NCBI RefSeq assembly: GCF_002778275.1
Contig: NZ_NESG01000003.1
Span: forward strand, 124,001 to 188,000
Reading direction: 5' to 3'
DNA: 64,000 bases
DNA from: Limnohabitans sp. G3-2
GTDB taxonomy: Bacteria > Pseudomonadota > Gammaproteobacteria > Burkholderiales > Burkholderiaceae_C
Under the pieces are notes generated by a model, which was not told where the DNA came from, ran no database searches, and saw only the letters and a program-made list of their open reading frames with translations. The translations under genes and the position numbers were made by a program. Below, piece by piece: positions 14,682 to 23,143 of the stretch (position 1 is the first letter of the stretch; every line of letters begins with the position of its first letter).

Positions 14682-16907
14682 TCACAGACCGATCACACCA
14701 CCATCTGTGCGGGTGATCACGATCGTGGCCGAACGGGGGCGACCGGCTTGGCCATAGCCTTGGTTGCCCGGCCACATGCTTTGGGGTGCTTGGCCCGAGG
14801 ACAAAGGCTTGGACAGTTCACCCGGATGCTGGATGTTCACGAACAAAGTGCGGCCATCTGCGGTCTCGGTGATGCCAGTGACTTCTGCGCCCTTGGGGGC
14901 CACCAAAAAGCGGCGAAGTTTGGCTTCTCCCAAAGCCGCACCCACAAAGGTCTCTTGGGTGCCGGATTGCGCCACGCCACCCACCACCATTTTGTTTTTC
15001 ACGGTCACTTTGCCGCCGTCGCCCACCTGGCCCGGAATGGCCGCCAGCATCATGCAGTTGGTCTCGTCGGTCATGGCGCCATCGTCGGTTTGGATCCAGC
15101 AAATGCCAGTGGCCTTGCTGAACCACAAGCCGTCTGGGGAGGAGAACGCATTTTTGGCCGTGAGTCCGGAGATATTGGCGTCGCCCGCATCTTCTTCTGC
15201 GCCAAACAAGAAGATGTCCCAAGCAAAGGCTTTGGCGCTTGACTTGTTGTCGGCTTCTTTGAAACGGATGATGTGGCCATTGGGGTTGCCCATGCCTTTG
15301 TTGCCATCCAGGTCCATGTAAGCACGTGGGTTGGCCGCGTCCACTTGGGTGGGAGTGCGGTTGGCAGCATTGTTGTTGGTCAATGCGAAATAGATTTCGC
15401 CATTGCGGTGGTTGACAGCGCCCCACTCCGGACGGTCCATCTTGGTGGCACCCACCGCATCGGCGGCCAAGCGGGCGTTGACCAGCACATCGCCCTGATT
15501 GGAAAACTTGTAGGCACTGTGGTTGGCAATGCGCGGGTCGGCGATGTTCAACTCCAACCATTCGCCTTGGCCTGTGGCGTCAAAACGGGCCGCATACAGC
15601 TTGCCTTCGCTCAGGTATTTGTCGCCGGCCAACATGCCGCCGCCCACATCGCGGGGATCCCAGACGGCGGTGCTCACGAACTTGTAGATGTATTCGTTGC
15701 GCGAGTCGCAGCCCATGTAAAACGCCAAAGGCTCGCCCGCCTTGGGCACGCCACAAACAGCGGCTTCGTGCGCGAAGCGCCCCATGGCCACACGCTTGGC
15801 GGGTGTGGCGTTGGGGGCCAGCGGATCGATCTCAAAGTTGTAGCCAAAGGTGTTGGCTTCGTTGCGGAAATCACGCTCGGCATTGGCACCGGTGGCCGCC
15901 AGGTTCCAACGGGCGAAACGGTCGTCGGTGGCCGATACGGTGTGCCAGCCTTGGCTGATGGCTTTTTGCACACCCGCCGCAGGAGCGGCCGATGCAACGC
16001 CATAACGGCGGCGAGCAGCGACTTCTTTGGCAGACAGCCCCGTGCCTGTGCCTGTGGCCTGGAAATAAAACGCCCAGTTTTCTTCGCAACCCAAATAGGT
16101 GCCCCATGGGGTTTTGCCATGGCCACAGTTGTTCAAAGTGCCGCGCGACATGGCACCGGCAGTGTCCCAGCGTGTGACCATGAAGCTGCGAATTGCATCG
16201 ATGTGCGCGCGGGGGCCGCTGATGCGCGCAGGCGTTTGGGCGGTGAAGCGGCGGTTCAGCGGTGAGTCTTGCTTGATGCGCCAGCCCTGAGGGGTTTTGA
16301 CGATCTCCACCACAGAAATGCCGTGGTGGTTGATTTCTTTGAGCACTTCCAATTCCGGGCGTGAACCCAAGTCCCAGGACCCAAACTGGTCAAATTTCTT
16401 GCCACTCACGCCATTGGACGTCTGACCGTTGGGGTGCATGAAATGCGCGTCGGCAGAGCTCTCGTGGTTCACACACAGCACGGCACGGCCTGTTTCTTTC
16501 TCGGAGTAGCGGCCGTTGGCGTCGATGTAATAAATGTCCATGCCATCGTGGTGATCGCCCACCCGGCGCGACCAGTCGTCGGCTTCGGTGCCCTTGTTGG
16601 AGTAAGCGGCCAAGGCCGAATCGAGCGCATCGCCTGTGGCGTGCAAAACGCTGTACTGGTAACCAGGCGGCAGCATCACGTTGTCGAGCAAACTCTTTTC
16701 GACAGAGGGGAAACCCAAAGCCGATGGCGAAGCCGCCATGCCCGAAGTCAAGCTGGCACAGCCTGGCAGCATGGCCAGACCTGCCAAACCCAGACCACCG
16801 CGCAACAAACCGCGGCGGGCGGGGTTGTGCAGCGATTGGGCCAAGACGTCTTGGAAATGGGGGTTATCAGACGTGTTGAAAACATCATCGGCATGGTTGT
16901 GCGACAT
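14682..16907 (-). CDS. phoX: PhoX-family Tat-exported phosphatase (copy 1)
   Basis: A 741-residue protein of the PhoX/DUF839 family, alkaline phosphatases with a Ca/Fe cofactor exported folded by the Tat pathway. The Tat signal is NPARRGLLRGGLG (Arg31-Arg32), with Cys50 in LPGC as a possible but atypical lipidation site. Family motifs are DHHDGMDIYY, WGTYLGCEEN (with the Cys that binds iron in characterised PhoX) and the terminal RPRSATIVITR. The ATG at 16907 is preferred because AAAGGTG precedes it. It diverges from a second phoX-like gene, each with a candidate Pho box. Confidence 0.88.
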   Translation of the reverse strand: MSHNHADDVFNTSDNPHFQDVLAQSLHNPARRGLLRGGLGLAGLAMLPGCASLTSGMAASPSALGFPSVEKSLLDNVMLPPGYQYSVLHATGDALDSALAAYSNKGTEADDWSRRVGDHHDGMDIYYIDANGRYSEKETGRAVLCVNHESSADAHFMHPNGQTSNGVSGKKFDQFGSWDLGSRPELEVLKEINHHGISVVEIVKTPQGWRIKQDSPLNRRFTAQTPARISGPRAHIDAIRSFMVTRWDTAGAMSRGTLNNCGHGKTPWGTYLGCEENWAFYFQATGTGTGLSAKEVAARRRYGVASAAPAAGVQKAISQGWHTVSATDDRFARWNLAATGANAERDFRNEANTFGYNFEIDPLAPNATPAKRVAMGRFAHEAAVCGVPKAGEPLAFYMGCDSRNEYIYKFVSTAVWDPRDVGGGMLAGDKYLSEGKLYAARFDATGQGEWLELNIADPRIANHSAYKFSNQGDVLVNARLAADAVGATKMDRPEWGAVNHRNGEIYFALTNNNAANRTPTQVDAANPRAYMDLDGNKGMGNPNGHIIRFKEADNKSSAKAFAWDIFLFGAEEDAGDANISGLTAKNAFSSPDGLWFSKATGICWIQTDDGAMTDETNCMMLAAIPGQVGDGGKVTVKNKMVVGGVAQSGTQETFVGAALGEAKLRRFLVAPKGAEVTGITETADGRTLFVNIQHPGELSKPLSSGQAPQSMWPGNQGYGQAGRPRSATIVITRTDGGVIGL

Positions 16908-16930
16908 GGGTACACCTTTCAAAAATAACC

Positions 16931-16964
16931 ATTGGATGTGAGTTCGGTGAAGAAATGATGACAA
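16931..16964 (-). promoter_or_regulatory. Candidate PhoB box of phoX copy 1
   Basis: On the minus strand TTGTCAT CATT TCTTCAC (16964-16947) is a 7-4-7 repeat, with a strong first arm and a weaker second. TCCAAT lies ten bases further on at 16936-16931 (four of six). Confidence 0.5.
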
Positions 16965-17017
16965 GGGCTGAGCGCATCAGCCATCGAAAACCCCCTGAAA
17001 CAGATTGGGAATTTTGA

Positions 17018-17035
17018 CCGTCATCAAACCATCAC
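17018..17035 (+). promoter_or_regulatory. Candidate PhoB box of phoX copy 2
   Basis: CCGTCAT CAAA CCATCAC matches the Pho box in 11 of 14 arm bases. The -10 is poor (AAGCAT ten bases on). CCCAGGAG lies upstream of the ATG at 17078. Confidence 0.5.
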
Positions 17036-17077
17036 GGTTCATAGCAAGCATCAAGCTTTTCAACCCAGGAGATCCCG

Positions 17078-19291
17078 ATGTCCAACGACATGAACAACCC
17101 GTCCGTTCACTTTGAAGATGTGCTGAAAAAAGCCATCGACAACCCCGCTCGCCGCAACATTTTGCGTGGTGGCTTGGGCCTAAGTGCCCTGTCCTTCTTA
17201 GGCCTGGCAGGTTGCGGCGGAGACACCATTGTGAATGCAGCGGCCAACCCAGCCAATGCCCTCAATTTCACAGCCACGCCATTGAATCAAAGCTACGACG
17301 GCGTATCCGTCGCCAACGGGTACAAAGTTGAGTTGTTGTACAAACTCGGCGACCCGATCAATGCCACCACCTCCGCTTATTTGAACAATGGCAGCGAAAC
17401 ACCCGCGTCGTTTGATTTTCGCTCTGGCGATCACCACGATGGGATGTACTTTTTCGGTATGGGCAGCAACAGCAAATGGAGCGAAAGTGTTTCGGACAAA
17501 GGCATTCTGTGCATCAACCACGAAGCCATCACGCCTTTGTTTTTACACGCCAATGGACCAACCCCTGCGACGGGTAACCGCACCGTGCCCGATGAAGTTC
17601 AAAAAGAGTTCCGCCTGCACGGTGTGAGTGTGGTGGAAGTGAACAAGGTCAATGGTGCGTTCCAGGTCAACCTGGCTTCCCCATTCAACCGCCGCATCAC
17701 CACCTTGACCCCGATGGACATCGCCGGACCTCTGCGTGGCCACGACTTGCTGAAAACCAAGTACTCGCCCACCGGCGTCATGACACGCGGCACGGTCAAC
17801 AACTGCGCCTCGGGCTACACCCCTTGGGGCACCTACCTGACTTGCGAAGAAAACTACGCGGGTTATTTCAAGCGCAGCAACGTGACGGGCCGCAGCCCCA
17901 ATGAATTGGCCAGCGAAGCTCGCAATGGTCTCACCAGTTCATCTGGGCGCGAGCGTTGGACTTCGGTGAGCACAGCGGACGATGACTACAACCGCTGGGA
18001 CATCACCATCACCGGTGCAAGTGCTGCCGATGATTTCCGCAATGCGGGCAACACCTACGGTTTCAACGTGGAAATCGATCCGTTTGCAAGTGGCAGCACA
18101 CCCAAAAAACGCACGGCCATGGGCCGCTTTGCGCACGAAGGCGCTTGGGTTGCCCCCGTCACTGTGGGCAAGCCTGTGGTGTTTTACATGGGCTGTGATT
18201 CGGAAGGCGAATACATCTACAAATTCGTTTCTGCAAACAACTGGAGAGCATCGGACATCAACGGCGGATTGGCAGCAGGTGACCGGTATTTGGACGCTGG
18301 CAAGTTGTATGTGGCCAAGTTCAATGAAAACTTCACGGGTCAGTGGTTGGAATTGACCGTGAGCTTGAGTGGCACGGTCTCTGCGCCTTCTTCGACCACA
18401 TTCACCTTCGGTGACGCATCCGACCCTTACCTCAACACACGTTTGTGCGCAGACAAAGTGGGCGCCACCAAAATGGACCGTCCTGAGTGGGGAGCGGTGA
18501 ACCCAGCCAATGGTGAGGTGTATTTCACACTCACCAACAGCCGAAGCAAGCGCCCCGTTGCAGACACCAATGCATCCAACCCACGTTCTTACACAGACAA
18601 TGCTTCGGGTACAGGCAGCACCGCAGGAAACTGGAACGGTCACATCATCCGCTGGCGCGAGAACAACAGCAATCCTGCGGCGCTGACATTTGACTGGGAC
18701 ATCTACGTTTTTGGTGCTGAAAGCGATGACCTGAACAATGCCAACGTGAACCTGTCGGGTTTGACCGCCGAGAATTATCTGTCGAGTCCTGATGGTTTGT
18801 GGTTCTCGGAAAAGACCGGCATCATGTACATCCAGACCGATGACGGCCAATTTACCAACGAAACCGACGGCCAAGGCACGACGTGCATGCTTTTGGCGGC
18901 CATTCCCGGTCAAGTGGGCGACGGCAGTTCTGTCGCTGTTGTCAACACCGTGGGCGCAGCAACACAGACCGTCACCACCCGCGTGGGCAAAGTGGGCCAA
19001 CTCAAGCGTTTGCTGACTGGGCCACTTGATTGTGAAATCACTGGCATCACCGAAACCCACGATGGCAAGGCCCTGTTCATCAACATCCAGCACCCAGGTG
19101 AGGGCACAGGCAGCTCGTCTTACCCGGGAACGTCTATCAGCAATCCTGTCAGCAGCTGGCCTTACAGCAGCACCGGTAATGGCAACCCCGCCACGCCCAC
19201 CACCGCCAAAAGCGGACGTCCTCGTTCGGCGACCATCGTGCTGACACGCATCGACGGCGGTGTGATTGGCACCGACTTCACCTTGTCTTGA
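17078..19291 (+). CDS. PhoX-family Tat lipoprotein phosphatase (copy 2)
   Basis: A 737-residue paralogue of the divergent phoX gene. The Tat signal NPARRNILRGGLG (Arg25-Arg26) is followed by a perfect lipobox, LAGC, at Cys46, so the mature enzyme is probably a Tat-exported lipoprotein. The motifs DHHDGMYFF, WGTYLTCEEN and RPRSATIVLTR are conserved. Compared with copy 1 it carries Ser/Thr/Asn-rich insertions (for instance around residues 425-450 and 685-710), suggesting different surface or substrate properties. CAGGAG precedes the start and a strong terminator follows. Confidence 0.88.
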   Translation: MSNDMNNPSVHFEDVLKKAIDNPARRNILRGGLGLSALSFLGLAGCGGDTIVNAAANPANALNFTATPLNQSYDGVSVANGYKVELLYKLGDPINATTSAYLNNGSETPASFDFRSGDHHDGMYFFGMGSNSKWSESVSDKGILCINHEAITPLFLHANGPTPATGNRTVPDEVQKEFRLHGVSVVEVNKVNGAFQVNLASPFNRRITTLTPMDIAGPLRGHDLLKTKYSPTGVMTRGTVNNCASGYTPWGTYLTCEENYAGYFKRSNVTGRSPNELASEARNGLTSSSGRERWTSVSTADDDYNRWDITITGASAADDFRNAGNTYGFNVEIDPFASGSTPKKRTAMGRFAHEGAWVAPVTVGKPVVFYMGCDSEGEYIYKFVSANNWRASDINGGLAAGDRYLDAGKLYVAKFNENFTGQWLELTVSLSGTVSAPSSTTFTFGDASDPYLNTRLCADKVGATKMDRPEWGAVNPANGEVYFTLTNSRSKRPVADTNASNPRSYTDNASGTGSTAGNWNGHIIRWRENNSNPAALTFDWDIYVFGAESDDLNNANVNLSGLTAENYLSSPDGLWFSEKTGIMYIQTDDGQFTNETDGQGTTCMLLAAIPGQVGDGSSVAVVNTVGAATQTVTTRVGKVGQLKRLLTGPLDCEITGITETHDGKALFINIQHPGEGTGSSSYPGTSISNPVSSWPYSSTGNGNPATPTTAKSGRPRSATIVLTRIDGGVIGTDFTLS

Positions 19292-19317
19292 ACCACATCA
19301 CCATGAGGTGAAAAACC

Positions 19318-19350
19318 AGCCCCCATCTCGTCTGAGGTGGGGGCTTTTTT
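19318..19350 (+). terminator. Terminator of phoX copy 2
   Basis: AGCCCCCATCT (19318-19328) pairs with AGGTGGGGGCT (19335-19345) with one G-T pair, followed by TTTTTT. An A-run before the stem suggests it could also stop transcripts of the converging barrel gene. Confidence 0.85.
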
Positions 19351-19379
19351 CAGAGGCTCACAGGTTTGGTGCATTCACT

Positions 19380-20159
19380 TCATCGAAACCGCCACTTGAC
19401 CCCCACTTGCAGCCTGGTGTTTTCTGGCTCGTAAGAGACCACGCGTTGTCCTGCCGCGTGCATGATTTGCACATTGGAATCATCCACCCAAGTCCAGCGC
19501 GCATAGGGTTCGAGTTCGCCCTGACTGGTGATGAATTTTTGACTTATTCGAACGTAAGCGCCTTTGCGCTGGGTATGGGTCACATCTTGGAAACGTGAAC
19601 TCGCTTGCGACAACCGGGACACATGCTCCCCCCACAAGAGCCAACCTGCATCGACAATCCATCGCTGATCACCGACCGATTGCCAACGAACTGGCAACCA
19701 CCATTGGGTCGACAGTCGGTCATAGCCGACAAAACCCAAACTGCTTGTGCCACGCAAAAAGTTGGCGTGTGTGTGCAATGCCAAGCCGTACTGCCACTGC
19801 AGTTGATTTGAAGGTGCTCTGAACGCACGCCATCGGGTGTCAATATTGGGCACGCGGTTCATGCGACCCGATTCCGCACTGCTGTAATCTTGCAGGCCAA
19901 GTAGCGCATCGGCCTCCAAGCTGTAGGGACCCCAACTCTGGCTTTGCCAGTGCAAGCCCAACTCAGGGCCTTTCAATTGCATTTTCGCTTCGCTGTAATT
20001 CTGCCAACCTGCACTCAGCTGCCAATCGCCCAAAGTGCGATCCGTCTGCGCTTGGGTCGCACCTGCGCAAGCGAGCAACAAAACAGTTGTGCAAAACCTC
20101 CGTGACGGATGTACGCCCAACCGACCCACACACCGAACGCAGCCCACCATTGAGAACAT
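19380..20159 (-). CDS. Predicted outer-membrane beta-barrel protein
   Basis: A 259-residue protein (start uncertain between 20159 and 20150) with a signal peptide, TTVLLLACAGATQAQ. The mature part is made of alternating aromatic and polar strands (WQLSAGWQNYSEA, LGLHWQSQSWGPYSLEADALLG, GELEPYARWTWVDDSN) and ends ...VGVKWRFR, with a terminal aromatic-x-Arg-like residue as in barrels. It begins GGGGAG then ATG. It is divergent from the arsenate operon. A phosphate- or ester-related porin is possible from context, but no family was recognised. Confidence 0.6.
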   Translation of the reverse strand: MFSMVGCVRCVGRLGVHPSRRFCTTVLLLACAGATQAQTDRTLGDWQLSAGWQNYSEAKMQLKGPELGLHWQSQSWGPYSLEADALLGLQDYSSAESGRMNRVPNIDTRWRAFRAPSNQLQWQYGLALHTHANFLRGTSSLGFVGYDRLSTQWWLPVRWQSVGDQRWIVDAGWLLWGEHVSRLSQASSRFQDVTHTQRKGAYVRISQKFITSQGELEPYARWTWVDDSNVQIMHAAGQRVVSYEPENTRLQVGVKWRFR

Positions 20160-20185
20160 GGCTCCCCTTTCAACACCGTTAAACC

Positions 20186-20219
20186 ATTGTGGTGCTTGTC
20201 TTTGACCGCTTGACGACAA
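20186..20219 (-). promoter_or_regulatory. Weak PhoB box before the barrel gene
   Basis: On the minus strand TTGTCGT CAAG CGGTCAA (20219-20202) matches 10 of 14 arm bases. CACAAT follows after ten bases (20191-20186), the same -10-like hexamer as in the divergent arsenate promoter. Confidence 0.4.
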
Positions 20220-20264
20220 AGGCCATGCCATACATCGGCAAGGCCTTTGTCCCACCAGTGCACT

Positions 20265-20298
20265 TTGTCATCCGAATGTCACATTCACCCCTCACAAT
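20265..20298 (+). promoter_or_regulatory. PhoB box and -10 of the arsenate operon
   Basis: TTGTCAT CCGA ATGTCAC at 20265-20282 matches the Pho box in 12 of 14 arm bases, and CACAAT follows after ten bases at 20293-20298. A further lone CTGTCAT lies at 20303-20309. Confidence 0.6.
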
Positions 20299-20332
20299 TC
20301 GACTGTCATCGAATTGAAGAAATGGAGTTGCC

Positions 20333-21376
20333 ATGAAAGTCGGAATCAACGGAATGGGCCGCATTGGCCGTTTGGCCTTGCGTGCGGCCATGGGCGCTGC
20401 CGAGCGCCAGTCGGACGACCCCCGCGCCGGCAACCGCTTGGAGGTGGTGCACCTGAACGAGCTCAAAGGCGGCGCAGCGGCCACCGCGCACTTGCTGGCC
20501 TTTGACAGCGTGCAAGGCAAGTGGCGCGAGCACATCGAAGCCGAGGGCGACAGCCAAATTCGCATCGGCGATCGCACCTTGGGTTTCTCGTCTCACGCCA
20601 ACCCGGCCGACATCCCTTGGGGTGACCTGGGCGTGGACGTGGTGCTCGAATGCACGGGTAAATTTTTGACGCCCGAAACGATTCAAGGCCACTTGGACCG
20701 GGGCGCCAAGCGCGTGATCGTGGCCGCGCCCGTCAAGGTGGGTGATGTGCTGAACATCGTGGTGGGCATCAACCACACGCTGTACAACCCGGCCAAAGAC
20801 CGCATCGTCACGGCCGCGTCCTGCACCACCAACTGCCTGGCCCCGGTGGTCAAAGTGGTGCACGAGGCCATTGGCATCAAGCACGGCCAAATCACCACCA
20901 TCCACGACCCGACCAACACCAACTTGGTGGTCGATGCGCCGCACAAAGACTTGCGCCGCGCCCGCAGCGCCATGATGAGCCTGGCACCCACCACCACCGG
21001 CAGCGCCACGGCCATCGCCCTGATTTACCCCGAACTCAAGGGCAAACTCAACGGCCACGCGGTGCGCGCCCCGGTGCTCAATGCCTCGCTGACCGACTGC
21101 GTGTTCGAGATGAAGCGCGAAACCAGCGCCGAAGAAGTCAACGCCTTGTTTGCCGCTGCAGCCCGTGGCCCCTTGGCGGGCATCTTGGGTTATGAGCCCC
21201 GCCCCTTGGTCAGCGTGGATTACGCCCGCGACACGCGCAGCGCCATCGTGGACGCGCTGTCGACCCTGGTGACCGACGGCACGCTGCTGAAAATTTACGC
21301 TTGGTACGACAACGAGATGGGCTACGCCTGCCGCATGGTCGATCTGGCCTGCCACATGAACGAGGTCGGTATCTGA
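20333..21376 (+). CDS. ArsJ-associated glyceraldehyde-3-phosphate dehydrogenase
   Basis: A 347-residue GAPDH with NAD-binding [16 protein letters not shown] and the active-site [10 protein letters not shown] (catalytic Cys). In the ArsJ pathway this enzyme uses arsenate instead of phosphate to make 1-arseno-3-phosphoglycerate, which ArsJ exports. The directly adjoining arsJ (one base gap) and arsR identify it as the arsenate-resistance form rather than the glycolytic one. An atypical insert near residues 25-40 ([15 protein letters not shown]) fits that subfamily. TGGAG precedes the start. Expression is probably controlled both by ArsR and, from the promoter, by phosphate. Confidence 0.88.
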   Translation: MKVGINGMGRIGRLALRAAMGAAERQSDDPRAGNRLEVVHLNELKGGAAATAHLLAFDSVQGKWREHIEAEGDSQIRIGDRTLGFSSHANPADIPWGDLGVDVVLECTGKFLTPETIQGHLDRGAKRVIVAAPVKVGDVLNIVVGINHTLYNPAKDRIVTAASCTTNCLAPVVKVVHEAIGIKHGQITTIHDPTNTNLVVDAPHKDLRRARSAMMSLAPTTTGSATAIALIYPELKGKLNGHAVRAPVLNASLTDCVFEMKRETSAEEVNALFAAAARGPLAGILGYEPRPLVSVDYARDTRSAIVDALSTLVTDGTLLKIYAWYDNEMGYACRMVDLACHMNEVGI

Positions 21377-21377
21377 G

Positions 21378-22658
21378 ATGAACGCTGCTGAACGCCCCCA
21401 GGGCGGCATCACCGCCGCTGAACGCCAATACGGCATCGTCACCGCGGCGTATTGGGGCTTCACCCTGACCGACGGCGCTTTGCGCATGTTGGTGCTGTTG
21501 CACTTTTACAAGCTGGGCTACTCGCCCTTCACCTTGGCCTTTTTGTTCTTGCTCTACGAAGGTGCGGGTGTGTTGGCCAACCTGATTGGGGGCTGGCTGG
21601 CCACGCGCTTTGGCATTGCCCGCATGCTCACCGTGGGCTTGGTCACGCAGATCATCGGCTTTGGTTTGCTGTCGGCCTTGCAACCGGAGTGGACCGCGAC
21701 CCTGTCGGTGGCCTGGGTGGTGTTGGCGCAAGGCGTCTGCGGCGTGGCCAAAGACCTGACCAAAACGGCCAGCAAGTCGGCCATCAAGATCACTCAAGCG
21801 CAAGCCAAAGACCAAGGCAACGGCCAGCTGTTCAAGTGGGTGGCTTGGTTCACTGGCAGCAAAAATGCCATGAAGGGCTTTGGCTTTTTCTTGGGCGGTT
21901 TGCTGCTGGAGACGCTGGGGTTTCAGGGTTCGCTGTGGGCCATGTCGGGTCTCTTGGCGCTGGTGCTGGTGGGAGTGGTGAGCAGCTTGCCACCCATGAT
22001 GGGCAAGAGCAAGGCATCGGGCTCGGCCAAAGAGCTGTTTGCCAAAAACCCGGGCATCAACGCCTTGGCGGCCGCCCGCGTGGCTTTGTTTGGGGCGCGT
22101 GATGTGTGGTTTGTGGTGGGTGTGCCCGTGTTTCTCTACTCCGTGGGCTGGACCTTCACCATGGTGGGCGGCTTTTTGGCGGCTTGGACGATTGGTTATG
22201 GCTTGGTGCAAGCGCTGGCGCCACAGATCGTGCGCCGCAGCGCCGATGGCCTGAGCCGCGAGGTGCCCGCAGCACGCTGGTGGTCGGCGGTGCTCACGCT
22301 CATTCCGCTGGGCATTGCAGCGGCCATGTATTGGCAAGCGCCGCAGCTGCCCTGGTGGGTGGTGGGGGGCCTGAGTTTGTTCGGCTTCGCTTTTGCCATC
22401 AACTCTTCGGTGCACAGCTATTTGGTGCTGGCCTATGCGGGCTCTGAAAAAGCAGCCGAAGACGTGGGTTTTTATTACGCCGCCAACGCGCTGGGCCGCT
22501 TCATGGGCACGCTGCTGTCAGGTTTGCTGTACCAATGGGGTGGCCTCCTGTACGCACTCCTTGGCTCAGCCTTGATGCTGCTCTTGTGCTGGCTGGCGAC
22601 ACTGCGTTTGCCCATGGGCTTGCTCACACACACGTCAAACCAAGAAGTCACACCATGA
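21378..22658 (+). CDS. arsJ: Organoarsenical efflux MFS transporter ArsJ
   Basis: A 426-residue major-facilitator protein with about twelve membrane segments. The N-terminal stretch AYWGFTLTDGALRMLVLLHFY and the loop GVAKDLTKTASKSAIK are typical of ArsJ, which expels 1-arseno-3-phosphoglycerate. It starts one base after the GAPDH gene, and its stop overlaps the arsR start (ATGA), so the operon makes all three proteins together. Confidence 0.92.
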   Translation: MNAAERPQGGITAAERQYGIVTAAYWGFTLTDGALRMLVLLHFYKLGYSPFTLAFLFLLYEGAGVLANLIGGWLATRFGIARMLTVGLVTQIIGFGLLSALQPEWTATLSVAWVVLAQGVCGVAKDLTKTASKSAIKITQAQAKDQGNGQLFKWVAWFTGSKNAMKGFGFFLGGLLLETLGFQGSLWAMSGLLALVLVGVVSSLPPMMGKSKASGSAKELFAKNPGINALAAARVALFGARDVWFVVGVPVFLYSVGWTFTMVGGFLAAWTIGYGLVQALAPQIVRRSADGLSREVPAARWWSAVLTLIPLGIAAAMYWQAPQLPWWVVGGLSLFGFAFAINSSVHSYLVLAYAGSEKAAEDVGFYYAANALGRFMGTLLSGLLYQWGGLLYALLGSALMLLLCWLATLRLPMGLLTHTSNQEVTP

Positions 22659-23014
22659 ACCCTATTTCTTTGTTCAACGCCATGGACGAAGACGTGGCAG
22701 TGAAGGCCTTGGCGGCTTTGGCGCAAAGCTCGCGCCTCAAAGTGTTTCGCGCCATCGTGGGCACAGGCCCCGAGGGCATTCAACCCGGGCAGTTGTCTTT
22801 GGCACTGGACATTCCAGCCAACACGCTGTCTTTTCACCTCAAAGAATTGCACCACGCGGCACTGGTCAGCGTGCAACGCGAAGGCCGCTTTTTGCGCTAC
22901 CGCGCCGATCTGGCCGCCATGCAAAGCCTGATGGATTTTTTGACCGCCCATTGCTGCCAAGGGGTGCCCTGCGGCGACCCCCTCAATCTGACTTGCGAAT
23001 CGGACAGTTGCTGA
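22655..23014 (+). CDS. arsR: ArsR-family arsenic-sensing repressor
   Basis: A 119-residue winged-helix repressor. The recognition region is LALDIPANTLSFHLKELHHAALV. C-terminal cysteines Cys100-Cys101 and Cys106 (HCCQGVPCGD) resemble the arsenite-binding triad of the Acidithiobacillus-type ArsR, and two more (Cys114, Cys119) lie in the tail. It is last in the operon, overlapping arsJ by four bases. It probably represses the GAPDH promoter until arsenite binds. Confidence 0.9.
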   Translation: MNPISLFNAMDEDVAVKALAALAQSSRLKVFRAIVGTGPEGIQPGQLSLALDIPANTLSFHLKELHHAALVSVQREGRFLRYRADLAAMQSLMDFLTAHCCQGVPCGDPLNLTCESDSC

Positions 23015-23076
23015 GCACCCATCACCCCAACAGGGCAGCGACCAGGGCAGGCTGGAACAAGGTGGAACAGCCCACC

Positions 23077-23110
23077 CTGTCATCACACCTTCACAATTCC
23101 GTCACATAAT
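23077..23110 (+). promoter_or_regulatory. PhoB box array and promoter of ppx
   Basis: CTGTCAT CACA CCTTCAC at 23077-23094 is followed by a third copy, CCGTCAC (23099-23105), all with an 11-bp step. CATAAT (five of six) starts ten bases after the second arm, at 23105-23110. This is one of the two best Pho-type promoters in the window. Confidence 0.7.
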
Positions 23111-23143
23111 CTGGCCTTTATCTGTCAACGCTGGTCCCACTGC

